Source of the DNA: Thalassobius vesicularis
GTDB lineage: Bacteria > Pseudomonadota > Alphaproteobacteria > Rhodobacterales > Rhodobacteraceae
Reading direction: 5' to 3'
Length of the DNA: 64,000 bases
Assembly: GCF_004799325.1 (NCBI RefSeq)
Contig: NZ_SSMD01000003.1
Coordinates: 1 to 64,000, forward strand
Of the stretch, positions 50,284 through 58,292 are shown piece by piece. Position 1 is the stretch's first letter. Each line of letters begins with the position of its first letter. The translations under genes and the position numbers were made by a program. Below the pieces are notes generated by a model. The model was given only the letters and a program-made list of their open reading frames with translations. It was not told the origin of the DNA and made no database searches.

Positions 50284-51251
50284 TCGGTAAGATCGCCATA
50301 TCGCTGGCGCTGTCGGCGCTGATCCCGGCAGGCATTGCGCTGGGGCTGGTGGCGTCGCAAGCGCCTCGGCCGATGGCGGGCGAGGGCGGTTTGGATTTCT
50401 CGCGCCAGATGGCGCGGACCGAGGCGCTGCCGGTGCAGTCCGTTGCGATGCGCGACGGGTTTGCCCTGCAGGTGCGCCACGTGGCGGGGCCAGAGGGCGC
50501 GCCGCTGTTGGTGATGGTGCATGGATCGGGCTGGCATGGCGGGCAGTACGACGCGCTGGCGCGGGCGCTGGAGGGGCAGGCCGAGATGCTGATCCCGGAC
50601 TTGCGCGGGCACGGAGCCCAGCCGGGTCGGCGGGGCGACGTGGACCATATTGGCCAGCTGGAGGACGATCTGGCCGACCTGATCGCGGCCTATCGCAAGC
50701 CGGGTCAAAAGGTGATCGCGCTGGGGCATAGCTCGGGCGGGGGGCTTGTGGTGCGAATGGCGGGCGGTTCGCAAGGGGGCGCGCTGGATGGCGCGATCCT
50801 GCTGGCCCCGTTCCTGAAGTACAACGCCTCCACGACGCGGCCCAATTCGGGCGGTTGGGCGCAGCCCCTGACGCGGCGGATCATCGGGCTGACGATGCTG
50901 AATGCCGCCCATATCCGCGCGCTGAACCATCTGACGGTGATCCAGTTCAACATGCCGCGCGCCGTGCTGGACGGCCCGCTGGGGCATACGGCGACGACGG
51001 CCTATTCCTACCGGCTGAACACCTCTTACGCGCCGCGGAACGATTACGAAGCCGATATCGCCGCGCTGCCGCCCTTTCTGCTGGCCATTGGCGACCGGGA
51101 CGAGGCGTTCGTGCCTGACCAATACCAGCCGCTGATGCAGCCGCTCACCGATAAGGGGCGCTATGCGATCGTGCCCGGCGCCTCGCATCTGGATGTGGTG
51201 AACGATCCCCAAACCCTTGCTCTAATTCAGGAATTCCTGCGTGAGTTTTGA
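50280..51251 (+). CDS. Alpha/beta-hydrolase, membrane-anchored or exported
   Basis: A 323-residue hydrolase. Residues 1-25 form a signal anchor (IAISLALSALIPAGIALGLVA). Oxyanion loop VMVHGSGWHGGQYD, nucleophile serine in ALGHSSGGGLV (about residue 155), and a C-terminal acid/His pair around GDRDEAFVP and GASHLDVV complete the catalytic triad. It resembles lysophospholipase-type enzymes, but substrate is unknown. GTG start in a 4-bp overlap with cimA; it also overlaps the next gene by 11 bp, so the three genes form an operon. Confidence 0.82.
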   Translation: MIGKIAISLALSALIPAGIALGLVASQAPRPMAGEGGLDFSRQMARTEALPVQSVAMRDGFALQVRHVAGPEGAPLLVMVHGSGWHGGQYDALARALEGQAEMLIPDLRGHGAQPGRRGDVDHIGQLEDDLADLIAAYRKPGQKVIALGHSSGGGLVVRMAGGSQGGALDGAILLAPFLKYNASTTRPNSGGWAQPLTRRIIGLTMLNAAHIRALNHLTVIQFNMPRAVLDGPLGHTATTAYSYRLNTSYAPRNDYEADIAALPPFLLAIGDRDEAFVPDQYQPLMQPLTDKGRYAIVPGASHLDVVNDPQTLALIQEFLREF

Positions 51252-52020
51252 CGACCCCGACCTGATCGCCTGTGCCGAGCTGGTGCAGCGCGCCGACCCT
51301 GACCGGTTTCGCGTGGCAATGGCCGCGCCGGTGGCCGCCCGTGCGGTTCTGTTCCCGATCTACGCGGCGAATGTCGAGGTCGCGCGCGCGCCGTGGGTCA
51401 CTCAGGAACACCTGATCGCGGAAATGCGCCTGCAATGGTGGAAAGACGCGTTCGAGGAGATTGCGGCAGGCAAACAGGTGCGTCGGCATCAGGTCGTCAC
51501 GCCTTTGTCGCGGGTGCTGGACGCGGCCGGGGCGCAACTGCTGACCGAGATGGCCGATGCGCGCCGCTGGGATATCTACCGCGATCCGTTCGAGGATGAG
51601 GCGCATTTCGCCGAGTACATCCAGAAAACCGCCGGCAACGTGATGCTGGCCGCCGCCCGTGCCTTGGGCGATGCCGAGGAAAGCGTCGTGCTGGATGCGG
51701 GCTATGCGGCGGGACTGGCGAATTTCCTGATGGCCGTGCCTGCGCTGGAGCAAGCAAAGCGCGTGCCGCTGGTTGATGGCCGTCCCGAGGTCGTGGCCGA
51801 TCTGGCGCGCGACGGGCTGGCGCGGTTGCGCCGTGCGCGCGCTCAGCGGGGCAAGGTGTCGCCCGAGGCGCGGCCCGCGCTGTTGGCCGCGTGGAAAGCC
51901 GAAGGTATTCTGAAACGGGCCGCCGAGAACCCCGGGCTGGTCGCTCAGGGGGCGCTGGAGGGGTCGGGCTTTGCCACGAACGCGGGCCTGATGGTGCGGG
52001 CGCTCAGCGGGCGCTGGTAG
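51241..52020 (+). CDS. Squalene/phytoene synthase-family protein, NDUFAF6-like
   Basis: A 259-residue helical protein. VARAPWVTQEHLIAEMRLQWWKDAFEE near residue 50 is the hallmark of the NDUFAF6-like branch of the squalene/phytoene synthase fold. The paired DxxxD catalytic motifs of true synthases are not evident. NDUFAF6 is a complex I assembly factor in mitochondria; that role in bacteria is inferred. GTG start 51241 lies inside the hydrolase gene. Confidence 0.78.
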   Translation: MSFDDPDLIACAELVQRADPDRFRVAMAAPVAARAVLFPIYAANVEVARAPWVTQEHLIAEMRLQWWKDAFEEIAAGKQVRRHQVVTPLSRVLDAAGAQLLTEMADARRWDIYRDPFEDEAHFAEYIQKTAGNVMLAAARALGDAEESVVLDAGYAAGLANFLMAVPALEQAKRVPLVDGRPEVVADLARDGLARLRRARAQRGKVSPEARPALLAAWKAEGILKRAAENPGLVAQGALEGSGFATNAGLMVRALSGRW

Positions 52021-52027
52021 GCCCGCC

Positions 52028-53245
52028 TCAGTCCTCTTTCGGGCGCAGAACCAGCCAGATCAACGCGCCACCGGCCAGCATCAGGAAAGGGGCCATCGCC
52101 AGGTTGACCGAGGTCCACCCCGCTTGCGCGGTCCCGCCCGAGCAGTTCATCAAGCCACCCGAAGCCAGCGAGGCGACGGTCACGCCGCCAAAAACCAGCA
52201 GGTCGTTCAGGCCCTGCATACGGCCGCGCTCTTCGGGTTTGTGGGCGCCGGCCAGCATCGCCGTGGCGCCGATGAAGCCAAAGTTCCAGCCGATCCCCAG
52301 CAGGACCAGCGCGAGGAAAAAGTTTTCCAGATCAACGCCTTGCAGGGCGACGGCACCGGCGCCGGCCAGGATCACCAGACCCGTCGCCACGATCTTTTCG
52401 ACGCCGAAACGCGCGATCAGGTGGCCGGTAAAGAAGCTGGGGATGTACATCGCCAGAACATGCGCCGAGACCACGTCGGCGGCGGTGTTCTTTTCAAACC
52501 CGCAGCCCACGACCGCCAGCGGGGTCGAGGTCATCACAAGGTTCATCAGCGCATAGCTGACCATCGCACAGATCACCGCGACCGCGATGCGCGGGGTGGT
52601 GATCAGCTCCCACCGGGTGCGGCCCTTGGGGGCGTCATGTGCGGGCGGTTGCGGCTTGGGGATGTCGAGGAACAGGAACAGCACCGATCCGATGACGTTC
52701 ACGCCGATCACCGCCAGGTAGGTGCCGACGAAGGGGATCACCATCGAGTCGACTGTCAGCTTGACCAGCTGTGGCCCGATGATCGCGGACAGCAGACCAC
52801 CCGCCATGACGTAGGAAATCGCCTTGGGGCGGAATTCGTCACTGGCGCTATCGGCGGCGGCGAAGCGGTAAAAACCCTGCGCGCTCATATAGATACCGGT
52901 GACAAGGCTGCCCATCAGGTAGATCGGGAAGGAGGCTTGGTAGAGGCCATACGCACCGATCGCCCCGCCGATCGCGCCCGCCAAAGTGCCCAGCATGAAG
53001 CCGACACGGCGGCCAAATCGCTGCATCACCCAGGACACCGGGGTCGCCGCCAGCATGCTGCCCAGCACGATCAGCGAGATCGGCAGCGTGGCGAAACACA
53101 GGTTGGTGGCCAGCGTCTGACCGGCCAGCCCGCCGATGGTAAAGATCATCGGCATCTGAGAGCCAAGCAACGCCTGCGCCATGACCAGAATGGTCACGTT
53201 GCGTTTGGCGCGGCGGTCATCGGGGATGTATGCGGAATTTGTCAT
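52028..53245 (-). CDS. MFS transporter
   Basis: A 405-residue protein with about twelve hydrophobic segments, including LGSMLAATPVSWVMQRFGRRVGFMLG (the loop 2-3 region of MFS transporters) and ILGIGWNFGFIGATAMLAGAHKPEERGRMQG in the second half. The substrate is unknown. ATG 53245 is chosen as start; the ribosome binding site is weak, and an upstream in-frame start at 53281 cannot be excluded. It is convergent with the NDUFAF6-like gene and followed 7 bp downstream by its stop. Confidence 0.8.
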   Translation of the reverse strand: MTNSAYIPDDRRAKRNVTILVMAQALLGSQMPMIFTIGGLAGQTLATNLCFATLPISLIVLGSMLAATPVSWVMQRFGRRVGFMLGTLAGAIGGAIGAYGLYQASFPIYLMGSLVTGIYMSAQGFYRFAAADSASDEFRPKAISYVMAGGLLSAIIGPQLVKLTVDSMVIPFVGTYLAVIGVNVIGSVLFLFLDIPKPQPPAHDAPKGRTRWELITTPRIAVAVICAMVSYALMNLVMTSTPLAVVGCGFEKNTAADVVSAHVLAMYIPSFFTGHLIARFGVEKIVATGLVILAGAGAVALQGVDLENFFLALVLLGIGWNFGFIGATAMLAGAHKPEERGRMQGLNDLLVFGGVTVASLASGGLMNCSGGTAQAGWTSVNLAMAPFLMLAGGALIWLVLRPKED

Positions 53246-53325
53246 GCGAGAAGTGCTAGCCGCTTGCCTGCCCTTAGGCAAGCCGGGATAAATACGATGT
53301 TAACTATTTGCGTGCGGACATTTCG

Positions 53326-54177
53326 TCAGGGCATTTCGGCGGGACGGCCCCGGCCCAATGGATCCAGATCGCGCGGGGCGTCCCCGGCCATCATGGATTG
53401 CCAGTCCAGCACCTGACGCAGCAGGACCGCGCGGCCAACGCACAGGATGGCGGGGGGCTTCAAGCCGTTGATCTCTATGTCGTTTTCCAGCGCGCCCAGC
53501 GTGGTTTCCAGCACGTGCTGATCCGGCGTGGTGGCTTGGCAGACGACGGCACAGGGCTCGTCCGGGCTGCGGCCACCGGCCAGCAGTTCGGCTGCGATGC
53601 GGCCTGCGTGCTTCATCCCCATGTAGATCACCAGCACCTGCGCGCCCTGCGCCAAAGCGCGCCAGTTGACGGCCTGCGGGGTTTCGCCGGTCTGATCATG
53701 GCCGGTCACGAAGACCACGGACTGGTTCACGTCGCGATGCGTCACCGGGATGCCTGCGTAAGCCAGCCCGCCGATCCCGGCGCTGATGCCGGGGATGATA
53801 CGGATGGGAATGCCGTGCTGAACCAGAGTCTGGGCCTCTTCTCCGCCGCGGCCAAAGACGAAGGGATCGCCGCCCTTCAGCCGCAGGACGCGTTTGCCCT
53901 GCTGCGCCAGCTCAACCAGGCGGAGCGAGATATCCTGTTGTTTTGCCGAGGGTTTCCCGCCGCGCTTGCCCGCGTATTCGTGGATCGCCTGCGGCGCCCA
54001 GTCCAGGATCTGCGGCGCGACCAGCGCGTCGTAGACGACCACATCCGCCTGCTTCAGCGCGTTCAGCGCGTGCAGGGTCAGAAGGCCCGGATCGCCGGGG
54101 CCCGCCCCACAAAGCCAAACCCAGCCCGGTTCAAGTTTGGGCCAATCGAAGGAGGGGAGTGCGCGCGAGTCGATCAT
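53326..54177 (-). CDS. cobA: Uroporphyrinogen-III C-methyltransferase
   Basis: A 283-residue SAM-dependent methyltransferase of the SUMT family without the CysG oxidase domain. Signatures: WLCGAGPGDPGLLTLHALNAL (SAM site), VVYDALV, RLKGGDPFVFGRGGEEA and GIPVTHRDVNQSVVFVTGHD. It makes precorrin-2 for cobalamin and sirohaem. Start 54177 has AAGGGAA upstream. It is divergent from the alkA-like gene across a 77-bp gap. Confidence 0.94.
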   Translation of the reverse strand: MIDSRALPSFDWPKLEPGWVWLCGAGPGDPGLLTLHALNALKQADVVVYDALVAPQILDWAPQAIHEYAGKRGGKPSAKQQDISLRLVELAQQGKRVLRLKGGDPFVFGRGGEEAQTLVQHGIPIRIIPGISAGIGGLAYAGIPVTHRDVNQSVVFVTGHDQTGETPQAVNWRALAQGAQVLVIYMGMKHAGRIAAELLAGGRSPDEPCAVVCQATTPDQHVLETTLGALENDIEINGLKPPAILCVGRAVLLRQVLDWQSMMAGDAPRDLDPLGRGRPAEMP

Positions 54178-54254
54178 TTCCCTTGTATGCGCCGGAAACA
54201 CGGACTGGAAAAGAGCACGATTGCCGCGCTAGGTTGGGCGCGAAAGGGGATCAC

Positions 54255-54884
54255 ATGGTCGGACGCCTTATCGAAACGCCGGACTGCGTGGCCGAAGGGG
54301 CCGCGTGGCTGTGCAGTAATGACCCATATATGTCAAAGGCTTACGGAATGACCGGGCCTTTGCCGCTGCGCCGGAACCCGGATGGTTTCGCGCAATTGCT
54401 GAGTGCGATCGTCAGCCAGCAGGTCAGCGTTGCCTCGGCCAACGCGATCTGGGGCCGGTTGGAAAAAGCTGGAATGCTCAAGGAAGAGGCAGTTCGGGCG
54501 AGCTCGGAAGAGGCGCTGCGCGAGCTGGGGTTGAGCCGCCAAAAAGCGCGCTATTCCAAGGCGTTGGCGGAGGCGCGGATCGACTATCCGGCGCTGCGGA
54601 CTGAACCGACCGAAGTGGTGATCGAGACGCTGACGCAAGTGACCGGAATCGGGATCTGGACGGCCGAAATCTATGCGATGTTCAGCCTGGGCCGCGCGGA
54701 CGTGTTCGCCCCCGGTGATCTGGCCTTGCAGGAGGCGGTGCGCCTCCTTTACGAGCTGGAGGAACGACCCAAGGAACGGGCGCTGCGGCAGATGGCGGAA
54801 CGCTGGTCGCCCTGGCGCGGTGTTGCGGCCCGACTTTTGTGGGCCTACTATCATGTTGAAAAGAAAAGAGAAGGTATCAAATGA
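54255..54884 (+). CDS. DNA-3-methyladenine glycosylase (AlkA/MAG, HhH-GPD type)
   Basis: A 209-residue helix-hairpin-helix-GPD glycosylase. LLSAIVSQQVSVASANAIWGR near residue 48, hairpin VTGIGIWTAEIYAMFSLGRADVFAPGDLAL (about 132-160) with the catalytic Asp in PGDLAL (about 155). It removes alkylated purines. Lacks the N-terminal domain of E. coli AlkA, as in many short bacterial homologues. AAGGGGA precedes the start; its stop overlaps the esterase gene (ATGA). Confidence 0.93.
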   Translation: MVGRLIETPDCVAEGAAWLCSNDPYMSKAYGMTGPLPLRRNPDGFAQLLSAIVSQQVSVASANAIWGRLEKAGMLKEEAVRASSEEALRELGLSRQKARYSKALAEARIDYPALRTEPTEVVIETLTQVTGIGIWTAEIYAMFSLGRADVFAPGDLALQEAVRLLYELEERPKERALRQMAERWSPWRGVAARLLWAYYHVEKKREGIK

Positions 54885-55546
54885 CGCGAGTGTTGAAGGC
54901 CGGCCGGGTTGAGCCGAAATCGGGCGATACGCGCTCGGTCGTGGTGTTTTTGCACGGCTACGGGGCGAATGGTGCGGACCTTTTGTCGATCGGAGAAATC
55001 CTGGGCGATCATCTGCCGGATACCTTGTTCCTGGCGCCCGATGCGCCGGAGCGGTGCGCGGGGGCGCCTTTCGGGTTCCAGTGGTTCCCGATTCCGTGGA
55101 TCGACGGGTCGTCCGAGGAAGAATCGCAGGCCGGGATGGCGCGGGCAATCGACGATCTGAACGCGTTCCTGGACGGGGTGCTGGTGGATAATGACCTGTT
55201 GCCGGAACAGATGGTGCTGTTCGGGTTCTCGCAAGGCACGATGATGTCACTGCATGTCGCCCCGCGGCGTGAGGATGAGGTGGCTGGAATCGTTGCGTTT
55301 TCTGGCCGTCTTCTGGCACCGGAGTTGTTGGAGGACGAGGTGGTCAGCCGTCCGCCGGTGTTGTTGATCCACGGCGACATGGACGATGTGGTGCCGCCGC
55401 AATCGCTGCCCGAGGCGGCTGAATCGCTGCAGCAGGCGGGCTTCAAAGAGGTCTATGCCCACATCATGAAGGGCACCGCGCACGGGATTTCCAACGACGG
55501 GCTGTCGGTGGCGCTGGCCTTCATGCGCGACAAGCTGGGGCTGTAA
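54881..55546 (+). CDS. Carboxylesterase/phospholipase, alpha/beta hydrolase
   Basis: A 221-residue hydrolase of the carboxylesterase-2/YpfH class: FLHGYGANGADLLSIGE near residue 22, nucleophile S117 in LFGFSQGTMMSLH, Asp in HGDMDDVVPPQS and His in KGTAHGISNDGLSVAL. It hydrolyses short acyl esters or lysophospholipids. Starts in a 4-bp overlap with the glycosylase gene and should be translationally coupled to it, although the functional link is not obvious. Confidence 0.9.
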   Translation: MTRVLKAGRVEPKSGDTRSVVVFLHGYGANGADLLSIGEILGDHLPDTLFLAPDAPERCAGAPFGFQWFPIPWIDGSSEEESQAGMARAIDDLNAFLDGVLVDNDLLPEQMVLFGFSQGTMMSLHVAPRREDEVAGIVAFSGRLLAPELLEDEVVSRPPVLLIHGDMDDVVPPQSLPEAAESLQQAGFKEVYAHIMKGTAHGISNDGLSVALAFMRDKLGL

Positions 55547-55601
55547 CGAAGCGTTAACCCGGGGAATCGTAAGATTTCGGGGTGTTTTGGTACGATGGTT
55601 T

Positions 55602-55664
55602 TCCACGGCCGGACCTGCGTTTTTGGCGCGGTTCGGCCGTGAGTATTTTCAGTCAGAAAGAAGC
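55602..55664 (+). repeat. Hairpin plus GAGTATTTT...AAGAAG tail (intergenic repeat, copy 4)
   Basis: A stem CACGGCCG / CGGCCGTG with an internal loop lies before GAGTATTTTCAGTCAGAAAG and AAGAAGC. It follows the esterase gene as a terminator would, and has the same tail as the copies at 19.5, 45.6 and 48.6 kb. Confidence 0.6.
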
Positions 55665-55669
55665 AGGGG

Positions 55670-56080
55670 TCAGTCGAACCAGAGGCGCGGCTCGGCGAAT
55701 TCGACGGAGTTGCCGGCGGGGTCGCGGATGTAGAGGGAGCGCGCGCCGGAGGGCCAGTCGAACTCGGCCTCGATCGGGATCTGGTGGGCGGTGAGGTGCG
55801 CGCGCCAGGTGTCGAGTTCGGGGCGCGTGGCGGCAAAGCACAGGTGGCCGGGGCCGGTGGCGCCGTGGCTGGGCACGGGCATCGCGGGGTTTCTGGCAGG
55901 CAGGCGGGTCTCGGCCGGGTTGAAGATCAGCAGGACAGACTGGCTGAGGCGGAAGAACAGGTGGCGATTCCCGGCGCGGGTGATCAGCGGCAGGCCCAAG
56001 ACGGTGCCGTAGAAGTGCTGGGCGGCGTCGAGGTCTGGGCAGTAGAGCGCGGTCTCGAGAATGGCTGAGGGCGGTTGCAT
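55670..56080 (-). CDS. VOC/glyoxalase-family protein
   Basis: A 136-residue vicinal oxygen chelate domain with metal-ligand candidates: a start TALYCPDLDAAQHFYGTVLGLPL, then LCFAATRPELDTWRAHL and the C-terminal GARSLYIRDPAGNSVEFAEPRLW. Members include glyoxalase I and fosfomycin-type thiol transferases; the substrate here is unknown. Convergent with the esterase gene. The 226-bp gap on its upstream side contains a lone DnaA box. Confidence 0.85.
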   Translation of the reverse strand: MQPPSAILETALYCPDLDAAQHFYGTVLGLPLITRAGNRHLFFRLSQSVLLIFNPAETRLPARNPAMPVPSHGATGPGHLCFAATRPELDTWRAHLTAHQIPIEAEFDWPSGARSLYIRDPAGNSVEFAEPRLWFD

Positions 56081-56237
56081 TGCCCCAGTCTAGGCCAAGT
56101 GCCGGAAAAATCCACGAAAAGCCGTGCCTGCAAACCGGGCAGTGCCTCTGTCATGCTGCTGTCATCCGGGCAGGGCAGGGTGCAATCGCGGAGAGGAACA
56201 TGATGGGGCTTGCTCCATTCCTGACGCGATATATAGT

Positions 56238-56246
56238 TGTGGATAA
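56238..56246 (-). promoter_or_regulatory. Perfect DnaA box TTATCCACA
   Basis: TGTGGATAA on the plus strand within an AT-rich ATATATAGTTGTGGATAAC stretch, 60 bp before the HNH gene. It is the only exact box noticed in the window, so it is not an origin; it could be chance or a DnaA-responsive promoter. Confidence 0.35.
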
Positions 56247-56306
56247 CTGGGGCGGGATGTCCCGCCCTGGGCCGATTGGCAGACAGGGCGAGGGGATGTG
56301 ACGCCG

Positions 56307-56894
56307 ATGGATGGAGACTTCAGGACCGAATTCGTACGGGAACGTGGTGGGCTGAAACAGCACCCGACCTTGGTGTTGAACGCGGATTATCGGCCATTGT
56401 CCTACTATCCCTTGTCATTGTGGCCCTGGCAGGAGGCGGTCAAGGCGGTCTGGCTGGACCGGGTCGATGTCGTCGCCGAGTACGAGCAGGAGGCCCGAAG
56501 CCCGAGTACGCGGATCAGGATCCCCTCTGTCGTGGTGCTGAAAGATTTCGTCAAACCTCAGAAGCGCGTGGCCTTCACGCGCTTCAATCTTTTTCTGAGG
56601 GACGAATTCAAGTGCCAGTATTGCGGCGGCAAGGGGGATCTGACCTTTGACCACGTGGTGCCGCGCGCCAGTGGAGGGATTACCAGCTGGGAAAACGTGG
56701 TGGCGGCGTGCTCTCCTTGTAATTTGCGCAAGGGGTCCAAGAGCCTGCGTCGCGCCGGGATGCACCTGATGAAAGTGCCGCGCGCGCCGGGGGTCGAGGA
56801 GATGCGCAACATCGGCCGCAAGTTCCCGCCGGGGCATTTGCACGAAAGCTGGATGGATTTCCTGTATTGGGATGCAGAGCTTATTCAGGAATGA
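56307..56894 (+). CDS. HNH endonuclease
   Basis: A 195-residue protein with a C-terminal HNH nuclease fold: FKCQYCGGKGDLTFDHVVPRASGGITSWENVVAACSPCNLRKG (about 108-150), containing the two Cys pairs of a zinc site and the DHVVPR His. The N-terminal region QHPTLVLNADYRPLSYYPLSLWPWQEAVKAVW is typical of small stand-alone HNH proteins widespread in Rhodobacterales, whose role is not established. ATG 56307 is preferred over GTG 56298, which sits too near the GAGGGG. Confidence 0.88.
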   Translation: MDGDFRTEFVRERGGLKQHPTLVLNADYRPLSYYPLSLWPWQEAVKAVWLDRVDVVAEYEQEARSPSTRIRIPSVVVLKDFVKPQKRVAFTRFNLFLRDEFKCQYCGGKGDLTFDHVVPRASGGITSWENVVAACSPCNLRKGSKSLRRAGMHLMKVPRAPGVEEMRNIGRKFPPGHLHESWMDFLYWDAELIQE

Positions 56895-56906
56895 GCTGGA
56901 TGGGGC

Positions 56907-58292
56907 CTAGACGGTGTGCAGGTAGAGGTCGTAATCGACCTCGGAAATCGTGCGGGCGACGCGGTCGTATTCGGCGGATTTGACGGCGGTGAAGGTGCGG
57001 TGCATGTCCTCGCCCAGGGCGGATTTCAAGAAATCCGAGGCGCGCGCGGCGTCGATGGCGCTGGCCCAGTCGCGCGGGATGGCGGCGGGTTCGGGCGCGT
57101 CATAGCCGTTGCCGGTGACGGGTTCGCCGGGGTCCAGACGGTGCTGTAGCCCGTGGCGGATGCCGGCGAGGATGGTTGCTGCGACCAGATAGGGGTTGGC
57201 GTCGACACCGGCGGGGCGATGCTCGATCCGGCGGGCGGCGGGGGCGCCTTCGGGGACGCGCAGCGCGACTGAGCGGTTGTTCACCCCCCAGCTGGTCGAA
57301 ATCGGCGCGTAGGAACGGTTGGCGAAGCGCCGCCAGGAATTCAGGTGCGGGGCGAAGATCAGCATCGATTCCGGCATCGTCGCGCGCAGGCCGCCAAGCG
57401 CGTGCAGCAGGGGCGGGGCGAAGGTGCCGGGGGTGTCCTCGACAAAGATATTCGCGCCCGCGTGGTCCAGCAGCGAGACGTGGAAATGCATCCCCGACCC
57501 GGCGTAATCGGCAAAGGGTTTGGCCATGAAACAGGCGGTCATGCCATGCGCGCGGGCCTGGGCGCGGACGATGCGTTTCAGGCGCATCAGGTCGTCGGCG
57601 GCGGCCAGCACGTCCTTGCGGTAATGCAGGGTCAGCTCGTACTGGCCCGGCGCGTATTCCGAGATCATGGTCTCGGCCTTGATCCCGGCGGCCTCGGCCC
57701 CGGCGTAGATGTCGGTGAACAGGGGTAGCATGCCATGGAGGTGATCGACGGAATAGACCTCGGTCTTGGTCGAGGCGCGGCCGTCAAGGGCGGCGCGGGC
57801 GGGCTGGATCTGGCCGTTGCCGTCGCGGTCGTTGGACAGCAGGAAGAACTCCAGCTCGAACGCGGCGGCGGGGAACAGGCCCTGTTCGGCCAGCGCATCG
57901 GCCTGCCGTTTGAGCGCGTGGCGCGGGTCCGAGGTCATCGGGGTGCCGTCCAGTTCGTAGAGCGAGAGCAGCACTTCGGCCCGCTGCGGCCGGGTGTTGT
58001 GCAACAGTTTCAGCGTGCCGGGGATCGGCCAGGCGCGCAGGTCGCCGTCGCCCTGATCCCAGATCAGGCCGGTCTCGTCCACGTCCTCGCCGCAGATGTC
58101 CAGACCCAGGATCGAGATCGGCATGTGCCGCCCGGATTGGTAAAGCGACAGCAACTCGTGCCGGCGGATGATCTTGCCGCGCCCGATGCCGTTGGAATCG
58201 TGCAGCACGATGTCGACGGCCTGCACATCCGGGTGGGCATCGAGGAAGGCTTGGGCTTCGGACGGGGCGGAGCCGGAGGGGCTGTGGGTCAT
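56907..58292 (-). CDS. Glutamine synthetase-family protein (gamma-glutamyl-amine ligase-like)
   Basis: A 461-residue protein with the GS fold: beta-grasp N terminus (QAVDIVLHDSNGIGRGKIIRRHEL), catalytic-domain blocks AAFELEFFLLSN, ETMISEYAPGQYELTLHY, AKPFADYAGSGMHFHVSL, ANRSYAPISTSWGVNNRSVALRVP and RIEHRPAGVDANPYL. It lacks the features of house-keeping GlnA and belongs with PuuA-like enzymes that join glutamate to amines such as putrescine; the amine is not known. Its ATG overlaps the stop of the aminotransferase gene upstream (ATGA), so they form one operon. Confidence 0.85.
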   Translation of the reverse strand: MTHSPSGSAPSEAQAFLDAHPDVQAVDIVLHDSNGIGRGKIIRRHELLSLYQSGRHMPISILGLDICGEDVDETGLIWDQGDGDLRAWPIPGTLKLLHNTRPQRAEVLLSLYELDGTPMTSDPRHALKRQADALAEQGLFPAAAFELEFFLLSNDRDGNGQIQPARAALDGRASTKTEVYSVDHLHGMLPLFTDIYAGAEAAGIKAETMISEYAPGQYELTLHYRKDVLAAADDLMRLKRIVRAQARAHGMTACFMAKPFADYAGSGMHFHVSLLDHAGANIFVEDTPGTFAPPLLHALGGLRATMPESMLIFAPHLNSWRRFANRSYAPISTSWGVNNRSVALRVPEGAPAARRIEHRPAGVDANPYLVAATILAGIRHGLQHRLDPGEPVTGNGYDAPEPAAIPRDWASAIDAARASDFLKSALGEDMHRTFTAVKSAEYDRVARTISEVDYDLYLHTV

